Positions 45,880 to 58,009 of a DNA stretch of 64,000 nt are shown piece after piece. Made by a program: the position numbers and the translations under genes. Source of the DNA: Brasenia schreberi (taxonomy: Eukaryota > Streptophyta > Magnoliopsida > Nymphaeales > Cabombaceae). How positions within the stretch are numbered: the stretch's first letter is position 1; each line of letters begins with the position of its first letter. A model generated the notes under the pieces. It was not told where the DNA came from, did no database searches, and saw only the letters and a list, made by a program, of their open reading frames with translations. The stretch covers positions 992,001 through 1,056,000 of the forward strand of contig JAYKKT010000056.1 of the NCBI GenBank assembly GCA_036023115.1. The letters run 5' to 3'.

Positions 45880-48010
45880 TGTTGTCTCCTTCAATCTTTC
45901 TTACCTCAACAAGAGAAATGATTCTCATGCATTGTGTAACATTTGCCAACACAAGGGTATTATGTAATGGTAATATGTTGGAAGCTTTTAAACCAATGTG
46001 GGGCATTCGCAATGGTGGCCCTACATCACCATATTCATTATTGTGGTGGATGCCTTTCTTTGGTGATTCACAACAAGATAGAGATGTCGTATGTGAATAA
46101 GAGATGAGAATTCCTCAACCTCCCTTTCTAGTTGAGCTCTAAAATTGTTCCTTATAGGAAGCAGAAGCATTTTACTTGCATCTTGGGGGCATAAGATTTG
46201 CAAGTGATCTAGGCAAATACTTGGACATCAATCCTTTACCACATGACAGATCCAACAAATCACAATTAATGGACTCATGGAAAAGTTTGTGACACGAATA
46301 GACAGTTGGGAAGACAGTTTGCTAAATTGCGTAAGGCATGTATGCTTGAACAAATCTGTTTTGAATGCACTTTCCATGTACCTAATGCAATTATATTGGT
46401 CACCCATGTTGCTTGTGAGACCAGTAATAAGATCTCTTGTAATTTTATTCGGAAAAGGGTCCACTAGTGACCATGGTATTATCTTGTTTGATGGTCAATA
46501 ATAGCTAGCCAAATGAGTAGAGAGGATTGGGTTTGTGCACTGCTAGTATAGCTAACACTACATTGTTAGGCGAATTGGTATGGGATATGTACCCCGCTAA
46601 CAAATTATAAGTAGAAGTCTTAACAAGTACCTCCAACATAGATATTTTTGGACTTTCATATCAACAAAGAGTCAATCGCTAGTGTGGATAGTGATTCTTA
46701 AAGCAAAGGAAGTGTTGAATGAGGGGTTCATCTTCCATTATACAAATGGAGAGATTTTCATGTGGTATGACATGTGGCTAGGACATGAAGCACTATCCAG
46801 AAGTTGATTATGTTCATAAAGATGTCTCTCTTCGAGTACATGAGTTCTGGACCAGAGTCTACTAGCATCTATAAAGGTGCTTAATTATACTCCCATAAAC
46901 ACTTAAAAATAAATTCAAGATATCAACATGCCTCAAAATCCTTCCTCGACAAACTACCCAACTTAGAAGTGGTCCTAATTGGGTGAGTACTTAGTTTTCC
47001 TTGGTTATGATTGGTTATCATATTCCTCTCCTTACACTACTAGACAAAATCCTAAAGTTGAATGGTTATGGAAATAGAGATTGACTAATGAAATAATTTG
47101 TTTTTGTTGTTACTGTCATAATGTGTTGCCTACCAATTAGCAGAGATATTGATAGGGTTTGGTGGACAATGTGGGTTGTTTGAGATGCAAGGAAGAAGAA
47201 ACAAATATCCATTGCTTATGTGACTATTTGTGCTCTAAGGTATTGTAGTCTCATTTGAGATTAACACCTCCTCAAGGGATAATATCATGTGAAATCTTCA
47301 TTGTAATGCAATAACTTGTATCCTCTTTTTATAGGTTTATGATGGGATTGGTGCTAACACAATAATTTGAACTTTGATATAAGAAAATGACATATAGCCT
47401 TAGTTTGGTTGTTAAATGATTGCATCCAGTGGAGGCTATTACTCCAAAATAAGGCAAAGAATCATATTGGTTTCTAGAGAAATACATGAGCTCTACCAAT
47501 TATAGACAGTTAAACTTATTCTCAAGAGAAGTATTTCTCATAGTGGTAGAAGAGTAGGAATTGGTCTTTTTAGGATATGAAGGGTCATATGTTGCATGAC
47601 TTTCATGTCGACTTTACATGATAGATTTTTTGCAAGCAGAATCTGTAGCAATCTATAAAGGACTGAAGCTTACTTGGGCACAAGGATTGATGAATGTTTG
47701 GTATGAATGTGATTTAGAGAAGCAGTTGCTCTTATCATAATGGAGGGTTTTGCATATTTTCCTCATAAAGTATTTGTTTTAGCAAACACTAAAAAACTTT
47801 TACATAGATCTTGGAACACAAACGCATACATAATGCCACGCGAATTGTAGAGCTGATTTTTGGGCCAAGTGTTGGCATAGATCAAAATCTATCATTTGGT
47901 ATACTCCCACACATTCTTTAAATCAAATACTAAGAAGAAGATAAGGTGCATTGCCTATTGGAAGTATCAAATGATTTTATATTTCTTGTCTAAATAAAGA
48001 AGTAATTCTC
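45880..48010 (+). mobile_element. L1-type LINE relic (RT, zinc-binding RT-C domain, RNase H)
   Basis: The plus strand, in three broken frames, reads like the C-terminal half of a plant L1 polyprotein. RT text at 45930-46100 includes VLCNGNMLEAFKPMWGIRNG and TSPY. Thumb text at 46270-46390 has a VLNALSMYLMQ segment. GLGLCTASIANTTLLGELVW lies at about 46530-46600. A CLRCKEEETNIHCLC zinc-binding motif lies near 47180, and RNase H text (YKGLKLTWAQGLMNVWYECD) near 47660-47730. Many stops and indels interrupt it. Its clade differs from the RTE copies, since it carries an RNase H domain. Tail and target duplication were not found. Confidence 0.75.
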
Positions 48011-51000
48011 CCCCCTCTCTAAATAGAGGTATAACTTTTTTTTACTAGAAGCTAAACAAGATACTAGTTTGGTGAAGGAATCCCATTCCCTGTGTTGGAA
48101 AACTTTTAAGGACAATTACTTCTCGCTTCATTCTTTCATGGAGGTACCTATTGGTTGGTTATTGGTTGGTTGATCAAGTTACCAACATCTAACATCTAAT
48201 GATGAGCATCGTACATCTTTTGGATTGTGGGTCACGAGTATGATAAAAAATAAAATCTTATCATCTCTAGCCAAACTAAATCCTTAGACACATCCTTTTG
48301 GTGGGGTAGACATCCTTGAATGGTTATCCTTGTTATCTGATTAGCTTCACACTTCTTCATCCCATATCATCTTCAGCACTTTGGCAAGGTATTTGAAAGC
48401 TACAAGCTGACCAAACTAAAAGTTTTTATTTCAAAATCACAACATGAAGGACTGTTGGCAATTGCTAATATACAATAATAAGGTCCTCTATCTCTTTCTC
48501 ATGGTTTTGTGATCATCCTAAAGCCATAATCATGGCATGACACATTGCTCTAGGTACATACTACATTAAGAGAAACAAGATTTCATCCATGGCGGTGCGT
48601 GGTTGTTAATCTAGTCAGGGCTTTATATGGGATACGTTGGTCATGTACACCTTAACACTGTGGCATACTTATATACGCAAAACTAGAAGGTGTTCATTGG
48701 AGTTTCAACGACATTTATGGTGGTAGTTCTTTGGAGCAAAAGTTTCTTGTTGATAATCTACATGTGTTCTAGTTCTCTAATTGATAGTTTGAAAATTTTC
48801 ACTTAGTATTTTGGCATGAAATCTTACTATGGAGTTCCAAATTCATTAGTTACATGTGTTATTCTCCACTTGATAGTTGGAGAAACTTGACTTTTGCATC
48901 CCATGGTTTGTGAAATTATCAATTGGGAGTATCTTACACTTTCATGACAATTTAGTAACTTACCATTGGAGCTATTATGATACTTAGGGATCAACAAGTG
49001 ATTTTCATTTTTTGGACATGATATGCTTATGCTATCTCCACGCCATCATTCACATCAACACCATGTCATCGCATGCATGTCATGTCAACTCAATATTATT
49101 GAAAATGATGATATGACACTAATATATTGTTACATCAACATGTTGTGTCACAAGAAACAAATAACTTATTGATTCTTAAGTATCACAAAAGAAACCACAT
49201 GGTATAAAGTGACAATTTCACGAACTACATCATAGAAAAGCAAAGTACTCTCCTAATAGTTTATTGCATCTTGTTTATGTAAAATTTGTTGAATTAATCC
49301 ACACAGTATTGTTATGCTAGCTCTCTTGGAGCAACTTCTTATATTTCATTATGATTAATGAAATGTCTGTATCTTTGTTAGAATATGTTATAATTTTCGT
49401 TGCAATACGTTAAGATAATGGCTAATATGTAGTATACAACTATATCTGAGTTTAGTAGGAAATGGAAAGATGCAGATAAGCTTTTAGGACAATTGAAAGA
49501 CACACACATGTCGGTGTTCAAAAGAGAGAGAGAGAGAGACTTCATAGTCAATGAGTTCCGTATTTTTATAAGAAATTTGAATTATTGTTCACGATTTCAA
49601 GGGAAATCCAGATGCCCAAGGAAGCTAGATGCTAGATTTCCGGGGAGGAGAGATAGAGAGAGTGCTTCTGGAAGACTAGAGAGATAACATGGCAACCAAC
49701 TTAGAGCACGTTTTCCATGCTGGACTTTTAAAATAATCCTTACTCAACCTGCAATAGTTGAAGTAGTTTTCGAATCCCAACTAGTGCAAATAAGACAAAA
49801 TTGTCAAAACCTTGAATACAAACCATTCTTAGCAGAAAGCCAAGCGTGGTGAGTGAAAACAACAAGCTTTGCAAAGAAACCCGCTTTTATAAAAGCCCTC
49901 ATAGAGCACAAAAAGCATAGTTCGGGTTAACTCACCAGTTGATCTTGAATTCGAAACCCTTGCGTGCATCTACCAATACGCAGGAGTTGAATAAAGAGGA
50001 AGATAGGACACAAGTCCACTAAATGTAATGTGAGTCGAGAGCCCGTCAAATCAGACTCCTATGCATACAGATGTGAAATCATGATGGATGGGATTCATTC
50101 CCGTTTCTCCCAAGCCATTCGGATGTTCGGTGTGGATTTCTTCCTTCCATTGAGAGCTACCTCCCCCCCCCATGGATTAAGGTCAATCTATCAGATATAA
50201 AGTATTTAATGTTATAAACCATGACCAACTAGGCGGATTCTCGAGAAATATTCGGTGGTTTAATAATGGTATGTCAGATGGGTTATTGAGGAATCATTTT
50301 AGAGCTCGGTTATCAAACGCTTCTGAATTGGATGCAAGAAGCAGATGAATCAGCCTGTAATCAGATTCCACTACTTAAGCTAATCACTTCAAAAAAATCG
50401 GTTAGCCAAGCCAGTCCATTCCCTCCGGAATGGAAATTGATGCACACATCATCGACAGATTACGAGGATTCTCAAACCCATACTAAGAATGCATGTACGG
50501 CAGCAACCTCTGGGGCTTATCACACAGTTGATACGCGGCTACAGAGGAGTCTCTTCTTTCTTTCTGAAGCGTAGTTCCTCCTGTGTACCTAAAAAAGAAA
50601 TTATAAATAACCATCACATATGTAATTTATTCTACATGAACCATGTTAGGTTTAATTTTCAACAATGCATTCATTGAGATTTCTTGAAGAAAATCTTTTA
50701 GAAAAGCACGCAATCAAGCTTCTGAAGCAATTCAGCTTGTAAGTCTTTCTTGTTTTATTAGCAAGAAGGGATTAGGCAAACCCCTACCAGTTACAAAAAA
50801 GAGTATGTAGATTGTGTAATGAAGGAATCCGTCATGTCGATATTGGTAGAATTTTATACGCAAAAGGTTGGGAGATTTCAGTATAGAAACAACGTTGAAT
50901 CTTACCTACCTCCAAACAAACCAAATGAACTGCTGTTGAAGAAGGAAGACAAGCAGAGAGGGAGAGAGCCGGGAGAGCGATTTTAAGATATATTAACTCG

Positions 51001-51204
51001 GTCAAGATAAAAAAAGAAAACGGAAAAAACTTTATCATCTTTAACCCGTACAACTAATAAATTATCTATACCCTAATTCTCTTCCTGTCGTCAACAATGT
51101 GATAGGAAACCAACTGAACATAAAAACGAGTTGTAAGTTTGTGCCGCTACCTAATGGACTTATAAGTAACCCAACCTATCAAATAATACCCAAATTAATT
51201 ATTG
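48011..51204. other. Intergenic, no gene seen
   Basis: AT-rich, with short purine-rich tracts (49520-49540, 49650-49685) and no recognisable domain. A frame at 50332-50574 has no homology I can name. Confidence 0.45.
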
Positions 51205-51854
51205 GTTGAACAAAAAATTGAACCTATAAATCCAACAATAAAACAAGTGCCGACTCATATATTTAAATTCAACAATAACAATATCCGCTTAAGATGTAAT
51301 CAAATATAAAATAATAACAAAAAAGAATTGGTACACAAATTTAACATGAAAAATCCACAAGAAAAGAAGAAGAAAACTACGAGGCTATAGAGGCCTAAAA
51401 CTCTACTATATCATAATGAGAGAGAGCATATATAAGTAAATGGCCCATAAAAGAACCTTAACAACAATGATAACAAAATATCAAGAATTTGAACACCATC
51501 ATAATTGTCACCAAAAGCTCCAAATAGAATTAAAGAAGACTTCCCTCAAAGTGGATTTTAAAATCAGTAGAAATAGAAAATATCAAATAAGAAAGAACCC
51601 ACAATTGAGTAAGTTTTGCCTTTAAAGGTGATACTCGTGTATTACTTCCTCTCTCTCTTTCACAATCAACTACTCTCACCATGTACCCGCACCCACTCAT
51701 ACAAAAAAAATGGTATGGTTCACGTTGAGTATTGCAACATCAAAGACCCAAATCGGGTCCTATTCTCTCTATGAGGCCCACACGCATCATAGTGATGCGT
51801 TAAGTTAACTAGTGGATCCCTTAGCTAGACCTAAATGGATAATAATGCCCATCA
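51205..51854 (-). repeat. 3' LTR of the 51-55 kb copia relic
   Basis: Begins on the minus strand with TGATGGGC at 51854, directly after a polypurine tract (GAAGGAGGAGTTT, 51867-51855), and runs to about 51205. About 300 bp of it (51230-51520) matches 54845-55140. Confidence 0.65.
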
Positions 51855-54817
51855 AACTCCTCCTTCAGCTAAAGGGGACCAAAAATCTTTACTTAGTAGA
51901 ACAATAGGCAAACTTAATGCCTGTCATCTTTCTTCAAAGCTCATGCTTCTCAAAAGGAACAACCTTTGTCAACATATACAAGGGATTGTCATGAGTGTGT
52001 ACCTTCTCAACTTCTAGTAATTTCTTTTCTACCTCCGATTTGACCCAATGTTATCTCTTATTGATGTGCTTTGTCTTTGAGTGATAAGTAGAGTGCTTTG
52101 TGAGACAAATAACACTTTAATTATCATAATATAAAACATATCTTGGTTGTATAAAACCAAACTCCCGCATAAATTCTTTCATCCAAAGTAACTCCTTGAT
52201 ACCTTCATTAATAATAATATATTTACTTCAGTGATCGATAAGGCAATACACTTTTGTAGCTTTTAGACTCGCCATGATACAGCTCCCCTACAAAAGTGAA
52301 TAAAAATCCCGAAGTGGATTTTCTGTCAAGATCACCTCGCCATATTCTCAGATCGCCGTATACCTTCAAAATTGGTTCCGACTCATCAAAGCACGGGCAC
52401 ATTTTTGTACTTGCCTCTACGAGATATCTCAAGATCCACTTCTACGTTGCCTTCCCAATGGTCTCTCACCCAGGTTGGAAAGAAACCTCACGGCGACAAC
52501 TCCTACACAAGCATGAGCGATATCCGGACGAGTACAAACCATGGCGTACATCGACTCGACCAGGCAAAGAAAGAGTAAGGAATTCTAGCCATGTCTTCTT
52601 TTTTCTTTTGACTTGTGGGACAACTTCTTCTCGAGTTTAAAGTGACTAGCCAACTGGTGCAGTTAACGCGGTTAGCACTACGCATGTTAAATCTCTCTAA
52701 GACTCTCGCTCCACGTATTTTTCTTGTGATAACCAAAGCTTCTTTTGCTTTTCGGTCTCTTAAAATCTCGCATTCCTGCACTCTGTCTTACGGTCCTGTA
52801 GATCTTCATATCAAATGCTTTTTGACAACTCAGCTTTTCAAATTGCCAATCATCACCCCCTGTCTTGCCCCACTATCAACATATCATCTACGTATAGCGG
52901 AAGAATAATGAATCGCGCATCGCTCATACGGGAAAGTTTTTGAAATACACACAATGATCTCGCATTAGTTTTGGTATATTCGTGACTTATCATGAAAGTG
53001 TCAAACTTTTTATACCACTATCTTGGAGCTCGTCACCCCATATAAGCTCTTTCTCTTCAATCCGCAAAACCATATATTCCTTCCCATTCTTCTCAAACCC
53101 TTTCCTCGGGTTGAACCATGTAGATTTCTTCCTCCAAATCACCATGGAGAAATGCGTTTCTTCACATCAAGTTGCTCAAGCTCTAGATCCAAGCTAGCTG
53201 CGTTAAACCCAAGTATGGTTCGACTGAGTCGATTTTGACATCCGGGGAGAAAATCTCATCAAAATCAATCCCTCGCTTTTGTCCAAAGCCTTTCACAACT
53301 AATCTTGCATAGTATTTAGGCCTTGAAGTATGATGATCTTGCTTCAACCTAAAAATCTAAATGTTTTTAAGAGCTTTCTTGCCTTTAGATAACTTCACCG
53401 ACTAATAAGTGATATTTGCACATGAACAAATACTTTGCTCCAAAATACTCTCAAATAATTATAGTCACTTCTCTACCAAACCACACTTCATTAGGAGCCT
53501 TAAATTGCAAGAAAACACAAGGTGAGAATTTAAAATATGAAGTACAATGCTTAAAGCTTCACCTCAGAATAACTTTGATCGTTTGGTTTGAAAAAGTAAT
53601 GCTCTAACTCTCTCTATCAAGGTATGGTTTATTTTTTCTACTAGTCCATTCAACTCCAGTGTTTTGAGAGGAGTTTTTTCATGCCTTATGCCATGGTCTC
53701 TACAATAGAAATTAAATGGCCCAGAATATTCACCATCATTATTTGATCTTATATATTTCAACTTTTTTCTTGTTTGCCTCTCAACGATAACAAGAAACTT
53801 TTTGAAGGTATCTAATACTGGATCTTTTGATTTCAAAACCTAAACCTATAACTTTTTAGAATGATCATCAATAAATGTCATAAAGTGAAAAGAGTCACCA
53901 TGTGTCTGAGTATGCATAGGACCAAAGACATTTAAATGAATAAGACCTAAAATATTTGGTTTTCTCGAAGGAGAAGAAGAAAAGAGATTCTATTTTGCTT
54001 ACCAACCATGCAATCTTCACAATCTCTTTGATGTATTTTATCTACACAAGGAATCAAATTCTTTTTAACAAGAAAAAACATGGTTTTTTACACATATGGC
54101 AAGTTGCTTATGCCACAACCTTGCATCACTAGAGGCCTCACCTACACCATTCAAAGACTTAGAAATATTTGCATGCATCAAATAAAGAGAAGTGGTCTTC
54201 TTGCCTCGCCCACAACAATATTGCCTTGGTAAGCTTCCATTGACTATTAATGAAGTTACTACTAAAAAACCATCATCAAGCTTTTTCACTAATAATAAAC
54301 TTAGCCGCAAACTAAGAATATACCTTACATCTTGAAGAGGTAAAACAATACCATTATCAATCTTTAAATAAATTAAGGACTTTAGTTGAACCTGAGTTTT
54401 CTATCTTACCACAACCAAACTCGTGTGGAGTGTAAGTGCTAAATACTCTATCCATATACTTCAACTACATCAATTTTTTCAATAAAAATAGTTGGTTATT
54501 GCCTGTCTTAGAATCATAGATTGACTCTAGCTTCTTCCTAATGTTTTTGGGTATTCTTCTCATGAGTTATATGAGTATAAACATTCTCATCTATAAAACA
54601 ATAAATAAAGTCACACATTTGTTGATGCTCAAACGCCCATTCTTTATCTATTTTAGCTTATGATTTTCTGTTTCAAATTCCTGTAAGAGTATAGACTTCA
54701 CAAACAATAAATCCCTTATCTTAAGAGCCCAAGAATAACCGTTGGAACCATTCAAGATAATCATACAGCATATGCTCTTCCATCTTCATCTCTCGTACTA
54801 TAAATAAAAGCAACCAC

Positions 54818-54829
54818 ACTCTCATACCA
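54818..54829 (-). other. Primer-binding site of the copia relic
   Basis: TGGTATGAGAGT on the minus strand fits the plant copia site TGGTATCAGAGC (initiator tRNA-Met) with two mismatches. It lies a few bases past the 5' LTR, and a gag-like start follows. Confidence 0.7.
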
Positions 54830-55140
54830 CCGATAGGTCGAACCAAAACAAACTTGCAAATCTAATAATAAACCAAGTGATGACCCCATATACTTTAATT
54901 CGACAATAACAATTTCAACTTAAGAAGATGCAATCAAACATAAAATAACAATAATAAAGAATTAAAGCATCAAATTTAATGTCAGAAATTCAAAAAAAGA
55001 GGAAAAAACAATGAGACCATAAAGCCTAAAAACTCCACTATATGAGAGAGAGCAGATACAAGTAAATGGTCCACAAGAGAGCTTCGACAACAATGAAATA
55101 TCAAGAATCCAAATACCACCAAATTACATAAAATTAAGCA

Positions 55141-56767
55141 AAATTTTATGTTAAGATGGAATTATCAAATCATTTAATTAAAAGTCATTCCTACCAAATT
55201 ACTTGTTTCAGCTTCTAGAATATATGTTGCACATAACCATGTTCAGCATATTTTAGCCAAAGGACTTCATTCTAGCTGATCCAAACCAAACATGCATTAT
55301 TCATGTTCAGCCCATTTGAGCTAGCAGAGCTAGCTTGTATGTGAAAGGACAAAGCGGACCCAAATGAGTTCGTCATATTCATGGCCGCACGTGGTGACCA
55401 CCAAAGCACAAGCAGCTCTCTTCATTAATTTTGAGCCCTACATTGTGACCACAAAAGCAGTGGGGAACGTAATATTCATGGCCGACTTGAGGCTGATGTC
55501 TCACATGAAACCTGGGAAAACCTAAGAAAATGCACGTAGGTTGGTTAGAATTTTCTCAAACCATAACCGGAACTGGAACCAAACTCAGAGGGTTCTCTGT
55601 TCAGTTATGGTACCTGATTCAAACCAGAACCAGATCATCTGTGATTATGAATTGGAACTGGAACTGGTCTAGATCCAGTTCAGTTCTGTGTCAAGGTTAT
55701 GGACAAAGTGCAAAAGGCAGCTTTTTAACCATTGGTTTCCTTTTACCTTGAAGGGGACATGTCCACCCTATATACACGAGTTTAAGTGGTCTCTCAACAT
55801 ATAACTTCGATCTCAATGCTGTGTCATTAATTGCACCGTCAAATATGCACGTAGAACTGATATGGATCTTAACCGACTTGTTAATAAACAGATATTGGTT
55901 GGTCCTGATGCTTCCTCGATATTCTTTTGCATTTACTCTGTTCAAGTTAACTTGTATGCTGCTCTTTCATTTCTAGATAAATGCATGTTTGCGTCTTCGT
56001 GATTATTGCATTGATGGGGAGATGCTCATATCATTGATATGGCTTTAGTTCAAACATGAACCCACAACATGATATGGAATAGGCAGGAAAAACATTAAGC
56101 CGAACGAACCAAACAACCCTTCTTTGTTGTGCAGCTGTTTCTGTATGAACTAGCAGAGCAGCCTCAGAACATGTCCACAACCTGCTTCTCATCCTTTTAT
56201 TAGGTTAAACTCAAAAACAAAGTTTGGCATGGGGATGTACTTGTATTTTGGGTGTACGTCTAAAAAAGCACTTATATTTTTCTATATACAATAACAGATT
56301 TAAGAATTTTTAAGATTTTTGGGTGATATGCATGCTTGGCCTCACCCTAGAGTGGGTTCACCATTGCCTTAAATAAACGATTCCTTATTCAATAGTGGAA
56401 ATGGTATATGTGACAATTTAGAAAATATCAAGAGCTGAAACGATTTTTTTTCAAAAAAAGAGGAGCTGAAACGAAATAAATTCCTACGTATTGACGTGAA
56501 CCGAATTGACCCATGAGCAAATTAAGGACGAGCTGCATCGAGCAAAACTGCGAGTTGCTCCGTTCATTTGCAGGTACTACAATCCTAAAGTCATGCATGG
56601 CACGGAAAGAATGATTAAAAAGGATCATGGCAGGAACTCTAAATATGGGGAAAATTAGGGGTTTTTGTTCTTCTTCACCTTGCAGTCAGCAGGAGAAACC
56701 AAGGGACGTTTGCCATTTAAAACCCCATTATCGGCACTCCTTCGCCCAACTTTGTACGGGAGCGCAA
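55141..56767. other. Intergenic and upstream region of MYB gene 2
   Basis: No gene recognised. A stretch at 55555-55700 is rich in GGAACTGG/AACCAGAACC words, an imperfect short repeat also seen faintly around 42370-42480 and 42640-42660. The last few hundred bases are the promoter side of MYB gene 2. Confidence 0.45.
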
Positions 56768-56774
56768 TATTTAA
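56768..56774 (+). promoter_or_regulatory. Likely TATA box of MYB gene 2
   Basis: TATTTAA 84 nt upstream of the ATG at 56858. Expected transcription start is near 56800, giving a ~58-nt leader dominated by the GA repeat. Confidence 0.5.
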
Positions 56775-56811
56775 GGAGAGGAAACTCAGAATCTTGGACA
56801 CTCACTAAACC

Positions 56812-56815
<4 letters not shown>

Positions 56816-56857
<42 letters not shown>
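56816..56857. repeat. (GA)n microsatellite directly before the MYB gene 2 start codon
   Basis: About 42 bp of GA running up to the ATG (..GAGAGAATGGGC). It forms most of the predicted leader. Confidence 0.95.
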
Positions 56858-56860
<3 letters not shown>

Positions 56861-57063
56861 GGCAGAAACTCTTACTGCACACAAGAGGGTCTCAACAGGG
56901 GAGCTTGGAGTGCCCAGGAAGACAGGATCCTCACTGATTACATTACCGCACATGGTGAAGGAAGATGGAGAACCTTACCGAAGAAAGCAGGTTGATGCTT
57001 CATCTAGCTAACTAAACCTGTACTAAGCCATACACATTCACCCACGAGCACAGACACGAAACC

Positions 57064-57138
<75 letters not shown>

Positions 57139-57937
57139 TCAGCTCTTCCCTGATGTCCTTGAGTTGTGGATTCTCTGATGACTTACGGATGATGTGTGTA
57201 CTGCGGATTTACACTGAACCACGTTTCGAAGACCTATGTTCAATAGAAAGGCCATTAATTAAGTCACGGTTGGTTTTGTTTGGCAAAATACTTGGTTCGT
57301 CTCATCCTAAAACATTTTCGTGGGTTATTAGCCCCACCGTTACAGAATTTGTAGATCCGCCAATGTGACATAGGATCTTGCATATCAATGTTGGGGTTGA
57401 ATATGGTACCATGTTTTTTATTTGTGTGCGCGCGCTAGTGGTCTCTGCATAATTCTCTAGAACTTGGGAAGATGAATTCAGTAGGGTGGAATAAGGAGTA
57501 GAAAAGAAGCAAAGGAAATTACTGAAAGCTCACATTGGTTTGTGAATGATATTGCAGGACTAAATCGATGCGGGAAAAGCTGCAGGCTTCGTTGGTTAAA
57601 TTATCTGAAGCCGGACATCAAGAGGGGGAACATTTCAGAGGCCGAGGAGGAACTCATCATCCGAATGCACAAGCTCCTTGGGAACAGGTCACCCCTCATT
57701 AGTTCTGATCAAGATTACTTATCTTATTTTAGCATTGCCACCCATGCCTAAATTTCATCTCTTATTTGGAACCCGTTTGCACTGTCCTATAATTTGCCTC
57801 CCCATAAATCGACATTCTTCAGATCAAAAAAAGGAAAAGGAAAAAAGAATCAGCAGTTGTTTGCTCTTTCAACAATTGTTTGCTCTTTCAACAACATTGG
57901 TCATGTATATCCATCACTTTCTTTCTCATATATATTT

Positions 57938-58009
<72 letters not shown>

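Larger units (their letters stand above)
51205..55140 (-). mobile_element. Ty1/copia relic with PBS and partial LTRs
   Basis: Reading right to left: a partial 5' LTR (about 55140-54831), a primer-binding site, weak gag, GAG-pre-integrase (54310-54065, ..ARLWHKQL), integrase core (53836-53564, KYIRSNNDGEYSGP and HGIRHEKTPLKT), reverse transcriptase in pieces (about 53470-52500, ending near EDMARIPYS), RNase H (52432-52223, GDLDRKSTSGFLFTF), polypurine tract, and 3' LTR (51854 to about 51205). Integrase preceding RT is the Ty1/copia order. The LTRs share blocks such as GAGAGAGAGCA-ATA-AAGTAAATGG, but the 5' LTR lacks about half its length. Every domain is frameshifted. Confidence 0.85.

Noticed and set aside
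50332..50677. Two overlapping frames of 80 and 62 codons near 50.4 kb
   Set aside because: No recognisable motif, no start context or splice partners; chance frames cannot be excluded.
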